From Megalopta genalis (lineage: Eukaryota; Arthropoda; Insecta; Hymenoptera; Halictidae), in assembly GCF_051020955.1 (NCBI RefSeq), contig NW_027476197.1:434001-498000 (forward strand): a stretch of DNA of 64,000 nucleotides, given 5' to 3'. Below the pieces are notes generated by a model. The model made no database searches. It was not told the DNA's origin and saw only the letters and a list, made by a program, of their open reading frames with translations. Position numbers and translations under genes: made by a program. Shown piece by piece: positions 26,288 through 41,000 of this stretch (position 1 is its first letter; each line of letters begins with the position of its first letter).

Positions 26288-28923
26288 CTTCAAATCGACG
26301 CGAAACACATGATTTCGCTTCAAATCAATGCGATATAGAATGTTTAGCTACAAATCCATGCGACACAAATGATATAGCTTCAGATACTTGCGATATAAGA
26401 GATATAGCTTCAAATGCAGACGAAACAAACGAGTTAGCTTCATATCCAAGCGAAACACATGATTTAGCTTCAAATCAATTCGAAGTAGAAGGATTATCTT
26501 CAAATCCATGCGATACAATTGATTCAGAATCAGATACATGCGATATAAGTGATATAGCTTCAAATGCAGACAAAACAAAAGAGATAGCTTCAAATCCAAG
26601 CGAAACACATGATTTACCTTCGAATCAATTCGAAGTAGAAGGATTAGCTTCAAATGCATGCGATACAAATGATTCAGCATCAGATACATGCGATATAAGG
26701 AATATAGCTTCAAATTCAGGAGAAACAAACGAGTTAGCTTCAAATCCATGCAAAACACATGATTATGCTTCAAATCAATGCGATGTAGAAGGTTTAGCTC
26801 CAATCCAAGCGAAACAAATGATTTAACATCAGATAGTTGCGATATAAGTGATATAGCTTCAAATGAAGACGAAATAAACGAGTTAGCTCCAAATCCAAGC
26901 GAATCACATGATTTAGCCTCAAATCTTTGCGATGTAGAAAGATTAGCTACAAATCCACGCGAAACACATGATTTAGCTACAAATCAATTCGAAGCGGAAG
27001 GATTAGCTTCAATTCCATGTGACACAAATGATTTAACATCAGATAGTTGCGATATAAGTGGTATAGCTTCAAATGCAGACGAAATTAACGAGTTAGCTCC
27101 AAATACAAGCGAACCACATGATTGAGCTTCACATCATTGCGATGTAGAAGGTTTAGCTTCAAATCCACGCGAAATACATGATTTAGCTTCAAATCAATTA
27201 GAAGTAGAAGGATTAGTTACAAATCCATGCGAGACAAATGATTCAGCATCAGATACACGCGATATAAGTGATATAGCGTCAAATGCAGACGTAACAAAAG
27301 AGATAACTTCAAATCCAAGCGAAACACATGATTTAGCTTCATAACAATGCGATGTAGAAGGTTTAGCATCAAATCCATGGGAAACAAATGATTTAACATC
27401 AGATAGTAGCGATATAAGTGATATAGCTTCAACTACAGACGAAATAAACGAGTTAGCTCCAAATCCAAGCGAACCACATGATTTAGCTTCAAATCAATTC
27501 GAAGCGGAAGGATTAGCTTCAATTCCATGTGACACAAATGATTTAACATCAGATAGTTGCGATATAAGTGATATAGCTTCAAATGAAGACGAAATAAACG
27601 AGTTAGCTCCAAATCCAAGCGAATCACATGATTTAGCCTGAAATCATTGCGATGTAGAAGGTTTAGCTACAAATCCAAGCGAAACACATGATTTAGCTTC
27701 AAAACAATGCGATGTAGAAGGTTTAGCTTCAAATCCATGCGAAACAAATGATTTAACATCGGGTAGTAGCGATATAAGTGATATAGCTTCAAATGCAGAC
27801 GAAATAAACGAGTTAGCTCCAGATCCACGCGAACCACATGATGTAGCTTCAAATCATTGCGATGTAGAAGGTTTAACTTCAAATCCATGCGAAACAAATG
27901 ATTTACTTTCAAACGCTTGGGATATATGTGATATAGCTTCAAATGCAGACGAAACAAACGAGTTAGCTTCAAATCCATGCGAAGCACATGATTTAGCTTC
28001 ATATCATTTCGAAGTAGACGGATTAGATTCAAATCTATGCGAAACAAATGATTTAACATCAGATAGTTGCGATATAAGTGAGATAGCTTCAAATGCAGGA
28101 GAAACAAACGAGTTAGCTTCAAATCAATGCGAAACACATGATTTAGCAGCAAATCTTTGCAGTGTTGAAGATTTAGCTTCAAATCCATTCGAAACAAATG
28201 ATTTAACATCAGATAGTTGCGATATAAGTGATTTAGCTCCAAATGCAGACGAAAGAAACGAGATAGCTTCAAATCCAAGCGAAACACATGATTTAGCTTC
28301 AAATCAATGCGATGTAGAAGGTTTAGCTTCAAATCCACGCGAAACACATGATTTAGCTTCAAATCAATGCGATATAGAAGGTTTAGCTTCAAATCCATGC
28401 GACACAAATGATATAGCTTCAGATACTTGCGATATAAGAGATATAGCTTCAAATGAGGACGAAACAAAAGAGATAGCTTCAAATCCATGCGAAGCACATG
28501 ATTTAGCTTCAAATCAATGAGATGTAGAAGCTTTAGCTTCAAATACATGCGAAACAAATGATTTAGCTTCAAACACTTGGGATATAAGTGATATAGCTTC
28601 AAATGCAGACGAAACAAACTAGATAGCATCAAATCCACGCGAAACACATGATTTTGCTTCAAATCATTTCGAAGTAGAAGGATTAGATTCAAATCTATGC
28701 GAAACAAATGATTTAACATCAGATAGTTGCGATATAAGTGAGATAGCTTCAAATGCAGGAGAAACAAACGAGTTAGCTTCAAATCAATGCGAAACACACG
28801 ATTTAGCTGCAAATCAATGCAGTGTTGAAGATTTAGCTTCAAATCCATACGAAACAAATGATTTAACATCAGATAGTTGCGATATAAGTGATTTAGCTCC
28901 AAAGGCAGACGAAACAAACGAGA
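26288..28923 (+). repeat. Regular pentamer array with short internal duplications
   Basis: This is mostly ordered A-B-C-D-E repeat with constant phase from about 27,130 to 29,380. A block beginning near 28,001 (atttcgaagtagaagg, then gtgagatagc and gcaggag) recurs near 28,661. The A-type variant with gcagtgttgaag appears twice, near 28,155 and 28,816, and this variant recurs many times further right. No gene or unique sequence is present. Confidence 0.8.
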
Positions 28924-30930
28924 TAGCTTCAAATCCACGCGAAACACATGATTTAGCTTCAAATCAAGGCGATATAGAATGTTTAGCTTCAAATCCATGC
29001 GACACGAACGATATAGCTTCAGATACTTGCGATATAAGAGATATAGCTTCAAATGCAGACGAAACAAACGAGTTAGCTTCATATCCAACCGAAAGACATG
29101 ATTTAGCTTTAAATCAATGCGATATAGAAGGTTTAGCTTCAAATCCATGCAACACAAACGATATAGCTTCAGATACTTGCGATATAAGAGATATAGCTTC
29201 AAGTGGAGACGAAACAAACGAGTTAGCTTCATATCCAAGCGAAACACATGATTTAGCTTCAAATCAATGCGATGTAGAAGGTTTAGCTTCAAATCCACTC
29301 GAAATACATGATTTATCTTCAAATCAATGCGATATAGAAGGTTTAACTTCAAATTCATGCGAAGCAAATGATTGTGCTTCAAAATCAATTCGAAGTAGAA
29401 GGATTAGATTCAAATCCATGCGAAACAAATGATTTAGCATCAGATACATGCGATCTAAGTGGTATAGCTTTAAATGCAGGAGAAACAAACGAGTTAGCTT
29501 CAAATCCACGCAAAAACACATGATTAATCTTCAAATCAATGCTATGTAGAAGCTTTAGCTTCAAATCCATGAGATACAAATGATTTAGCTTCAGATACTT
29601 GCGATATAAGAGATATAGCTTCCAATTCAGACGAAACAAACGAGTTAGCATCATATCCAAGCCAAACACATGATTTAGCTTCAAATCCATGCGATGTAGA
29701 AGGATTAGCTTCATATCCATGCGATACAAATGATTTAGCTTCAGATACTTGCGATATAAGAGATATAGCTTCAAGTGGAGACGAAACAAACGAGTTAGCT
29801 TCATATCCAAGCGAACACATGATTTAGCTTCAAATTAATTCGAAGTAGAAGGATTATCTTCAAATCTATGCGAAACAAATGATTTAACGTCAGATAGTTG
29901 CAATATAAGTGATGTAGCTTCAAATGCTGACGAAACAAACGAGACAGCTTCAAATCCAAGCGAAACACATGATTTAGCTTCAAATCAATTCGAAGTAGAA
30001 GGATTATCTTCAAATCTATGCGAAACAAATGATTTAACGTCAGATAGTTGCAATATAAGTGATATAGCTTCAAATGCTGACGAAACAAACGAGATAGCTT
30101 CAAATCCGAGCGAAACACTTGATTTAGCTTCAAATCAATGCGATGTAGAAGGTTTAGCTTCAAATCCACTCGAAATACATGATTTATCTTCAAATCAATG
30201 CGATGTAGAAGGTTTAGCTTCAAATCCACGCGAAACACATGATTTAGCTTCAAATCAATGCGATATAGAAGGTTTAGCTTCAAATCCATGCGACACAAAT
30301 TATATAGCTTCAGATACTTGCGATATAAGAGATATAGCTTCAAATGCAGAAGAAACAAAAGAGATAGCTTCAAATCCATGCGAAGCACATGATTTAGCTT
30401 CAAATCAATGAGATGTAGAAGCTTTAGCTTCAAATCCATGCGAAACAAATGATTTAGCTACAAACACTTGGGATATAAGTGATATAGCTTCAAATGCAGA
30501 CGAAGCAAACGAGTTAGCTACAAATCAATGCGAAACACATGATTTAGCTGCAAATCAATGCAGTGTTGAAGATTTAGCTTCAAATCCATTCGAAACAAAT
30601 GATTTAACATCAGATAGTTGCGATATAAGTGATTTAGCTCCAAGGGCAGACGAAACAAACGAGATAGCTTCAAATCCAAGCGAAACACATGATTTAGCTT
30701 CAAATCAATGCGATGTAGAATGCTTAGCTTCAAATCCACGCGAAAAAAATGATTTAGCTTCAAACACTTGTGATATAAGTGATATAGCTTCAAATGCAGA
30801 CTAAACAAACGAGTTAGATTCAAATCCATGCGAAACAAATGATTTAACATCAGATAGTTGCGATATAAGTGACATAGCTTCAAATGCAGACGAAACAAAC
30901 GAGTTAGCTTCATATCCAACCGAAAGACAT
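28924..30930. repeat. 2-kb block, copy at left (17,330-bp offset family)
   Basis: This block reappears at about 46,254-48,232. The offset is 17,330 up to about 30,257, then 17,300 because the right copy lacks one 30-bp monomer (30,257-30,286 here), then about 17,302 after a 2-bp insertion near 48,037. It includes two diagnostic +1 variants, gcttcaaaatcaattc near 29,383 and cgcaaaaacacatg near 29,508. Its first 645 bp (about 28,977-29,622) also match 35,781-36,426. Confidence 0.87.
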
Positions 30931-33900
30931 GATTTAGCTTTAAATCAATGCGATATAGAAGGTTTAGCTTCAAATCCATTAGAACAAATGATTTTCTTTG
31001 AAACGCTTGGGATATATGTGATATAGCACCAAATGCAAACGAAACAAATGAGTTAGCTTCATATCCAAGCAAAAGACATGATTTAGCTTCAAATCAATTC
31101 GAAGTAGAAGGATTAGCTTCAAATCCATGCGACACAAATGATTCAGCATCAGGTACATGCGATATAAGTGATATAGCTTCAAATGCAGACGAAACAAAAG
31201 AGATATCTCCAAATCCAAGCAAATCGCATGATTTAGCTTCAAATCAATGCGATATAGAACGATTAGCTTCAAATCCATGCGAAACAAATGATTTAGCTTC
31301 AAACACGTGGGATATAAGTGATATAGCTTCAAATGCAAACGGAGCAAACGAGTGAGCTTCAAATCCAAGCGAAACACATGATTCAGCTGCAAATAAATGC
31401 GATATAGAAGATTTAGCTTCAAATCCGTGCGACACAAACGATTTAACATCAAATAGTTGCGATATAAGTGATATAGCTTCAAATGCAGACGAAACAAACT
31501 AGATAGCATCAAATCCAAGCGAAAAACATGATTTAGCTTCAAATCAATGCGATGTAGAAGGTTTAGCTCCAAATCCACGCGAAACACATGATTTAGCTTC
31601 AAATCAATACGATATAGAATGATTAGCTTCAAATCCATGCGACACAAACGATATAGCTTCAGATACTTGCGATATAAGAGATATAGCTTCAAATGCAGAC
31701 GAAACAAACGAGTTAGCTTCATATCCAACCGAAAGACATGATTTAGCTTTAAATCAATGCGATATAGAAGGTTTAGCTTCAAATCCATTAGAACAAATGA
31801 TTTTCTTTGAAAAGCTTGGAATATATGTGATATAGCTTCAAATGCAAACGAAACAAATGAGTTAGCTTCATATACAAGCAAAAGACATGATTTAGCTTCA
31901 AATCAATTCGAAGTAGAAGGATTAGCTTCAAATCCATGCGACACAAATGATTCAGAATCAGGTACATGCGATATAAGTGATATAGCTTCATATGCAGACG
32001 AAACAAAAGAGATATCTCCAAATCCAAGCAAATCGCATGATTTAGCTTCAAATCAATGCGATATAGAACGATTAGCTTCAAATCCATACGAAACAAATGA
32101 TTTAGCTTCAAATACGTGGGATATAAGTGATATAGCTTCAAATGCAGACGAAGCAAACGACTGAGCTTCAAATCCAAGCGAAACACATGATTCAGCTGCA
32201 AATAAATGCGATATAGAAGATTTAGTTTCAAATCCGTGCGACACAAATGATTTAACATCAAATAGTTGCGATATAAGTGATATAGCTTCAAATGCAGACG
32301 AAACAAACTGGATAGCATCAAATCCAAGCGAAACACATGATTTAACTTCAAATCAATGCGATGTAGAAGGTTTAGCTTCAAATCCACGCGAAACACATGA
32401 TTTAGCTTCAAATCAATGCGATATAGAATGTTTAGCTTCAAATCCATGCAACACAAACGATATAGCTTCAGATACTTGCGATATAAGAGATATAGCTTCA
32501 GGTGGAGACGAAACAAACGAGTTAGCTTTATATCCAAGCGAAACACATGATTTAGCTTCAAATCAATTCGAAGTAGAAGGATTATCTTCAAATCTATGCG
32601 AAACAAATGATTTAACGTCAGATAGTTGCAATATAAGTGATATAGCTTCAAATGCTGACGAAACAAACGAGATAGCTTCAAATCCAAGCGAAACACATGA
32701 TTTAGCTTCAAATCAATGCGATGTAGAAGGTTTAGCTTCAAATCAATGCGATGTAGAAGGTTTAGCTTCAAATCCACTCGAAATACATGATTTATCTTCA
32801 AATCAATGCGATGTAGAAGGTTTAGCTTCAAATCCACGCGAAACACATGATTTAGCTTCAAATCAATGCGATATAGAAGGTTTAGCTTCAAATCCATGGG
32901 ACACAAATGATATAGCTTCAGATACTTGCGATATAAGAGATATAGCTTCAAATGCAGAAGAAACAAAAGAGATAGCTTCAAATCCATGCGAAGCACATGA
33001 TTTAGCTTCAAATCAATGAGATGTAGAAGCTTTAGCTTCAAATCCATGCGAAACAAATGATTTAGCTTCAAACACTTGGGATATAAGTGATATAGCTTCA
33101 AATGCAGACGAAACAAACGAGTTAGATTCAAATCCATGCGAAACAAATGATTTAACATCAGATAGTTGCGATATAAGTGATATAGCTTCAAATGCAGACG
33201 AAACAAACGAGTTAGCTTCAAATCAAGCGAAACAAATGATTTAGCTTCAAATCAATGCGATGTAGAAGGTTTAGCTTCAAATCCACGCGAAACACATGAT
33301 TTAGCTTCAAATCAATGCGATATAGAATGTTTAGCTTCAAATCCATGCGACACAAATGATATAGCTTCAGATACTTGCGATATAAGAGATGTAGCTTCAA
33401 ATGCAGACGAAACAAACGAGTTAGTTTCATATCCAACCGAAAGACATGATTTAGCTTTAAGTCAATGCGATATAGAAGGTTTAGCTTCAAATCCATTAGA
33501 ACAAATGATTTTCTTTGAAACGCTTGGGATATATGTGATATAGCTTCAAATGCAAACGAAACAAATGAGTTAGCTTCATATCCAAGCAAAAGACATGATT
33601 TAGCTTCAAATCAATTCGAAGTAGAAGGATTAGCTTCAAATCCATGCGACACAAATGATTCAGCATCAGGTACATGCGATATAAGTGATATAGCTTCAAA
33701 TGCAGACGAAGCAAACGAGTGAGCTTCAAATCCAAGCGAAACACATGATTCAGCTGCAAATAAATGCGATATAGAAGATTTAGCTTCAAATCCGTGCGAC
33801 ACAAACGATTTTACATCAAATAGTTGCGATATAAGTGATATAGCTTCAAATGCAGACGAAACAAACTAGATAGCATCAAATCCAAGCGAAAATCATGATT

Positions 33901-34141
33901 TAGCTTCAAATCAATGCGATGTAGAAGGTTTAGCTTCAAATCCACGCGAAATACATGATTTAGCTTCAAATCAATACGATATAGAATGTTTAGCTTCAAA
34001 TCCATGCGACACAAACGATATAGCTTCAGATACTTGCGATATAAGAGATATAGCTTCAAATGCAGACGAAACAAACGAGTTAGCTTCATATCCATGCGAT
34101 GCACATGATTTAGCTTCATATCATTTCGAAGTAGAAGGATT

Positions 34142-34740
34142 AGTTCAAATCTATGCGAAACAAATGATTTAACATCAGATAGTTGCGATATAAGTGAGAT
34201 AGCTTCAAATGCAGGAGAAACAAACGAGTTAGCTTCAAATCAATGCGAAACACATGATTTAGCTGCAAATCTTTGCAGTGTTGAAGATTTAGCTTCAAAT
34301 CCATTCGAAACAAATGATTTAACATCATATAGTTGCGATATAAGTGATTTAGCTCCAAATTCAGACGAAACAAACGAGATAGCTTCAAATCCATGCGAAG
34401 CACATGATTTAGCTTCATATCATTTCGAAGTAGAAGGATTAGTTCAAATCTATGCGAAACAAATGATTTAACATCAGATAGTTGCGATATAAGTGAGATA
34501 GCTTCAAATGCAGGAGAAACAAACGAGTTAGCTTCAAATCAATGCGAAACACATGATTTAGCTGCAAATCTTTGCAGTGTTGAAGATTTAGCTTCAAATC
34601 CATTCGAAACAAATGATTTAACATCAGATAGTTGCGATATAAGTGATTTACCTCCAAATGCAGACGAAACAAACGAGATAGCTTCAAATCCAAGCGAAAC
34701 ACATGATTTAGCTTCAAATCAATGCGATGTAGAAGGTTTA
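34142..34740. repeat. 299-bp tandem duplication
   Basis: Two consecutive units start with ggattagttcaaatc (1 bp shorter than the normal ggattagattcaaatc) at about 34,142 and 34,441. 299 is two pentamers minus that base. The pair is carried along at about 41,038 and 41,337, and a similar pair occurs near 50,099 and 50,398. Confidence 0.8.
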
Positions 34741-35395
34741 GCTTCAAATCCACGCGAAACACATGATTTAGCTACAAATCAATGCGATATAGAACGTTTA
34801 GTTTCAAATCCATGCGACACAAATGATATAGCTTCAGATAATTGCGATATAAGAGATATAGCTTCAAATGCGGACGAAACAAAAGAGATAGCTTCAAATC
34901 CATGCGAAGCACATGATTTAGCTTCAAATCAATGAGATGTAGAAGCTTTAGCTTCAAATACATGCGAAACAAATGATTTAGCTTCAAACACTTGGGATAT
35001 AAGTGATATAGCTTCAAATGCAGACGAAGCAAACGAGTTAGCTTCTAACCCATGCGAAACACATGATTTAGCTTCAAATCAATGCGATGTAGAATGTTTA
35101 GCTTCAAATCCACGCGAAAAAAATGATTTAGCTTCAAACACTTGGGATATAAGTGATATAGCTTCAAATGCAGACGAAACAAACGAGTTAGATTCAAATC
35201 CATGCGAAACAAATGATTTAGTTTCAGATACTTGCGATATAAGAGATATAGCTTCAAATGCAGACGAAACAAACGAGTTAGCTTCAAATCCATGCGAAGC
35301 ACATGATTTAGCTTCATATCATTTCGAAGTAGAAGGATTAGATTCAAATCTATGCGAAACAAATGATTTAACATCAGATAGTTGCGATATAACTG
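34450..35395. repeat. 0.95-kb module shared with 45,216-46,161
   Basis: This segment recurs at offset 6,896 (as part of the 4.46-kb block) and at offset 10,766 (45,216-46,161). A shorter relative begins near 48,842. It carries the gcagtgttgaag A-type variant and tttacctccaaatgc. It is therefore one of the most copied kilobase-scale modules in the window. Confidence 0.83.
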
Positions 35396-35779
35396 AGATA
35401 GCTCCAAAGGCAGACGAAACAAACGAGATAGCTTCAAATCCTAGCGAAACCCATGATTTAGCTTCAAATCAATGCGATGTAGAAGGTTTTGCTTCAAATC
35501 CACGCGAAAAAAATGATTTAGCTTCAAACACTTGGGAAATAAGTGATATAGCTTCAAATGCAGACGAAACAAACGAGTTAGATTCAAATCCATGCGAAAC
35601 AAATGATTTAACATCAGATAGTTGCGATATAAGTGATATAGCTTCAAATGCAGACGAAACAAACGAGTTAGCTTCAAATCAAGCGAAACACATGATTTAG
35701 CTTCAAATCAATGCGATGTAGAAGGATTAGCTTCAAATCCACGCGAAACACATGATTTAGCTTCAAATCAATGCGATAT

Positions 35780-36705
35780 AGAATGTTTAGCTTCAAATCC
35801 ATGCGACACGAACGATATAGCTTCAGATACTTGCGATATAAGAGATATAGCTTCAAATGCAGACGAAACAAACGAGTTAGCTTCATATCCAACCGAAAGA
35901 CATGATTTAGCTTTAAATCAATGCGTTATAGAAGGCTTAGCTTCAAATCCATGCAACACAAACGATATAGCTTCAGATACTTGCGATATAAGAGATATAG
36001 CTTCAAGTGGAGACGAAACAAACGAGTTAGCTTCATATCCAAGCGAAACACATGATTTAGCTTCAAATCAATGCGATGTAGAAGGTTTAGCTTCAAATCC
36101 ACTCGAAATACATGATTTATCTTCAAATCAATGCGATATAGAAGGTTTAACTTCAAATTCATGCGCAGCAAATGATTGTGCTTCAAAATCAATTCGAAGT
36201 AGAAGGATTAGATTCAAATCCATGCGAAACAAATGATTTAGCATCAGATACATGCGATCTAAGTGGTATAGCTTTAAATGCAGGAGAAACAAACGAGTTA
36301 GCTTCAAATCCACGCAAAAACACATGATTAATCTTCAAATCAATGCTATGTAGAAGCTTTAGCTTCAAATCCATGAGATACAAATGATTTAGCTTCAGAT
36401 ACTTGCGATATAAGAGATATAGCTTAAAGTGGAGACGAAACAAACGAGTTAGCTTCATATCCAAGCGAACACATGATTTAGCTTCAAATCAATTCGAAGT
36501 AGAAGGATTATCTTCAAATCTATGCGAAACAAATGATTTAACGTCAGATAGTTGCAATATAAGTGATATAGCTTCAAATGCTGACGAAACAAACGAGATA
36601 GCTTCAAATCCAAGCGAAACACTTGATTTAGCTTCAAATCAATGCGATGTAGAAGGTTTAGCTTCAAATCCACTCGAAATACATGATTTATCTTCAAATC
36701 AATGC
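35780..36705. repeat. 0.93-kb tandem unit, copy 1 (1,141-bp offset)
   Basis: This matches 36,921-37,846 almost perfectly. The difference I noticed is gcttaaagtgg near 36,423 against gcttcaagtgg near 37,564. The two copies are separated by 215 bp (36,706-36,920) that instead match the 30,1xx-30,4xx region. Compared with 28,924-30,930 the unit has lost two 150-bp pentamers. Confidence 0.86.
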
Positions 36706-36920
36706 GATGTAGAAGGTTTAGTTTCAAATCCACGCGAAACACATGATTTAGCTTCAAATCAATGCGATATAGAAGGTTTAGCTTCAAATCCATGCGACAC
36801 AAATTATATAGCTTCAGATACTTGCGATATAAGAGATATAGCTTCAAATGCAGAAGAAACAAAAGAGATAGCTTCAAATCCATGCGAAGCACATGATTTA
36901 GCTTCAAATCAATGAGATGT

Positions 36921-37846
36921 AGAATGTTTAGCTTCAAATCCATGCGACACGAACGATATAGCTTCAGATACTTGCGATATAAGAGATATAGCTTCAAATG
37001 CAGACGAAACAAACGAGTTAGCTTCATATCCAACCGAAAGACATGATTTAGCTTTAAATCAATGCGTTATAGAAGGCTTAGCTTCAAATCCATGCAACAC
37101 AAACGATATAGCTTCAGATACTTGCGATATAAGAGATATAGCTTCAAGTGGAGACGAAACAAACGAGTTAGCTTCATATCCAAGCGAAACACATGATTTA
37201 GCTTCAAATCAATGCGATGTAGAAGGTTTAGCTTCAAATCCACTCGAAATACATGATTTATCTTCAAATCAATGCGATATAGAAGGTTTAACTTCAAATT
37301 CATGCGCAGCAAATGATTGTGCTTCAAAATCAATTCGAAGTAGAAGGATTAGATTCAAATCCATGCGAAACAAATGATTTAGCATCAGATACATGCGATC
37401 TAAGTGGTATAGCTTTAAATGCAGGAGAAACAAACGAGTTAGCTTCAAATCCACGCAAAAACACATGATTAATCTTCAAATCAATGCTATGTAGAAGCTT
37501 TAGCTTCAAATCCATGAGATACAAATGATTTAGCTTCAGATACTTGCGATATAAGAGATATAGCTTCAAGTGGAGACGAAACAAACGAGTTAGCTTCATA
37601 TCCAAGCGAACACATGATTTAGCTTCAAATCAATTCGAAGTAGAAGGATTATCTTCAAATCTATGCGAAACAAATGATTTAACGTCAGATAGTTGCAATA
37701 TAAGTGATATAGCTTCAAATGCTGACGAAACAAACGAGATAGCTTCAAATCCAAGCGAAACACTTGATTTAGCTTCAAATCAATGCGATGTAGAAGGTTT
37801 AGCTTCAAATCCACTCGAAATACATGATTTATCTTCAAATCAATGC
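36921..37846. repeat. 0.93-kb tandem unit, copy 2 (1,141-bp offset)
   Basis: This is the second copy of 35,780-36,705. It ends inside an A-type monomer, where caatgc continues as agtgttg instead of gatgtag. From there the sequence follows the 30,584-30,790 type until the 4.46-kb block begins at 38,056. Confidence 0.86.
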
Positions 37847-38055
37847 AGTGTTGAAGATTTAGCTTCAAATCCATTCGAAACAAATGATTTAACATCAGAT
37901 AGTTGCGATATAAGTGATTTAGCTCCAAGGGCAGACGAAACAAACGAGATAGCTTCAAATCCAAGCGAAACACATGATTTAGCTTCAAATCAATGCGATG
38001 TAGAATGCTTAGCTTCAAATCCACGCGAAAAAAATGATTTAGCTTCAAACACTTG

Positions 38056-41000
38056 TGATATAAGTGATATAGCTTCAAATGCAGACGAAACAAAAGAGAT
38101 ATCTCCAAATCCAAGCAAATCGCATGATTTAGCTTCAAATCAATGCGATATAGAACGATTAGCTTCAAATCCATGCGAAACAAATGATTTAGCTTCAAAC
38201 ACGTGGGATATAAGTGATATAGCTTCAAATGCAAACGAAGCAAACGAGTGAGCTTCAAATCCAAGCGAAACACATGATTCAGCTGCAAATAAATGCGATA
38301 TAGAAGATTTAGCTTCAAATCCGTGCGACACAAACGATTTAACATCAAATAGTTGCGATATAAGTGATATAGCTTCAAATGCAGACGAAACAAACTAGAT
38401 AGCATCAAATCCAAGCGAAAAACATGATTTAGCTTCAAATCAATGCGATGTAGAAGGTTTAGCTCCAAATCAACGCGAAACACATGATTTAGCTTCAAAT
38501 CAATACGATATAGAATGTTTAGCTTCAAATCCATGCGACACAAACGATATAGCTTCAGATACTTGCGATATAAGAGATATACCTTCAAATGCAGACGAAA
38601 CAAACGAGTTAGCTTCATATCCAACCGAAAGACATGATTTAGCTTTAAATCAATGCGATATAGAAGGTTTAGCTTCAAATCCATTAGAACAAATGATTTT
38701 CTTTGAAAAGCTTGGAATATATGTGATATAGCTTCAAATGCAAACGAAACAAATGAGTTAGCTTCATATACAAGCAAAAGACATGATTTAGCTTCAAATC
38801 AATTCGAAGTAGAAGGATTAGCTTCAAATCCATGCGACACAAATGATTCAGAATCAGGTACATGCGATATAAGTGATATAGCTTCATATGCAGACGAAAC
38901 AAAAGAGATATCTCCAAATCCAAGCAAATCGCATGATTTAGCTTCAAATCAATGCGATATAGAACGATTAGCTTCAAATCCATACGAAACAAATGATTTA
39001 GCTTCAAATACGTGGGATATAAGTGATATAGCTTCAAATGCAGACGAAGCAAACGACTGAGCTTCAAATCCAAGCGAAACACATGATTCAGCTGCAAATA
39101 AATGCGATATAGAAGATTTAGTTTCAAATCCGTGCGACACAAATGATTTAACATCAAATAGTTGCGATATAAGTGATATAGCTTCAAATGCAGACGAAAC
39201 AAACTGGATAGCATCAAATTCAAGCGAAACACATGATTTAACTTCAAATCAATGCGATGTAGAAGGTTTAGCTTCAAATCCACGCGAAACACATGATTTA
39301 GCTTCAAATCAATGCGATATAGAATGTTTAGCTTCAAATCCATGCAACACAAACGATATAGCTTCAGATACTTGCGATATAAGAGATATAGCTTCAGGTG
39401 GAGACGAAACAAACGAGTTAGCTTCATATCCAAGCGAAACACATGATTTAGCTTCAAATCAATTCGAAGTAGAAGGATTATCTTCAAATCTATGCGAAAC
39501 AAATGATTTAACGTCAGATAGTTGCAATATAAGTGATATAGCTTCAAATGCTGACGAAACAAACGAGATAGCTTCAAATCCAAGCGAAACACATGATTTA
39601 GCTTCAAATCAATGCGATGTAGAAGGTTTAGCTTCAAATCAATGCGATGTAGAAGGTTTAGCTTCAAATCCACTCGAAATACATGATTTATCTTCAAATC
39701 AATGCGATGTAGAAGGTTTAGCTTCAAATCCACGCGAAACACATGATTTAGCTTCAAATCAATGCGATATAGAAGATTTAGCTTCAAATCCATGGGACAC
39801 AAATGATATAGCTTCAGATACTTGCGATATAAGAGATATAGCTTCAAATGCAGAAGAAACAAAAGAGATAGCTTCAAATCCATGCGAAGCACATGATTTA
39901 GCTTCAAATAAATGAGATGTAGAAGCTTTAGCTTCAAATCCATGCGAAACAAATGATTCAGCTTCAAACACTTGGGATATAAGTGATATAGCTTCAAATG
40001 CAGACGAAACAAACGAGTTAGATTCAAATCCATGCGAAACAAATGATTTAACATCAGATAGTTGCGATATAAGTGATATAGCTTCAAATGCAGACGAAAC
40101 AAACGAGTTAGCTTCAAATCAAGCGAAACACATGATTTAGCTTCAAATCAATGCGATGTAGAAGGTTTAGCTTCAAATCCACGCGAAACACATGATTTAG
40201 CTTCAAATCAATGCGATATAGAATGTTTAGCTTCAAATCCATGCGACACAAACGATATAGCTTCAGATACTTGCGATATAAGAGATGTAGCTTCAAATGC
40301 AGACGAAACAAACGAGTTAGTTTCATATCCAACCGAAAGACATGATTTAGCTTTAAGTCAATGCGATATAGAAGGTTTAGCTTCAAATCCATTAGAACAA
40401 ATGATTTTCTTTGAAACGCTTGGGATATATGTGATATAGCTTCAAATGCAAACGAAACAAATGAGTTAGCTTCATATCCAAGCAAAAGACATGATTTAGC
40501 TTCAAATCAATTCGAAGTAGAAGGATTAGCTTCAAATCCATGCGACACAAATGATTCAGCATCAGGTACATGCGATATAAGTGATATAGCTTCAAATGCA
40601 GACGAAGCAAACGAGTGAGCTTCAAATCCAAGCGAAACACATGATTCAGCTGCAAATAAATGCGATATAGAAGATTTAGCTTCAAATCCGTGCGACACAA
40701 ACGATTTTACATCAAATAGTTGCGATATAAGTGATATAGCTTCAAATGCAGACGAAACAAACTAGATAGCATCAAATCCAAGCGAAAATCATGATTTAGC
40801 TTCAAATCAATGCGATGTAGAAGGTTTAGCTTCAAATCCACGCGAAATACATGATTTAGCTTCAAATCAATACGATATAGAATGTTTAGCTTCAAATCCA
40901 TGCGACACAAACGATATAGCTTCAGATACTTGCGATATAAGAGATATAGCTTCAAATGCAGACGAAACAAACGAGTTAGCTTCATATCCATGCGATGCAC

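Larger units (their letters stand above)
31160..35620. repeat. 4.46-kb block, left copy (6,896-bp offset)
   Basis: This pairs with 38,056-42,516. Matching landmarks recur at a constant offset throughout, so the two copies have essentially no net indels. Single-base differences are scattered, for example gctttatatcc near 32,527 against gcttcatatcc near 39,423, and aatcaatgag near 33,013 against aataaatgag. Divergence is visibly higher than between the superunits at 515-18,071, so this duplication is probably older. It contains two copies of the attagaacaaatg variant (about 31,790 and 33,495). Confidence 0.9.
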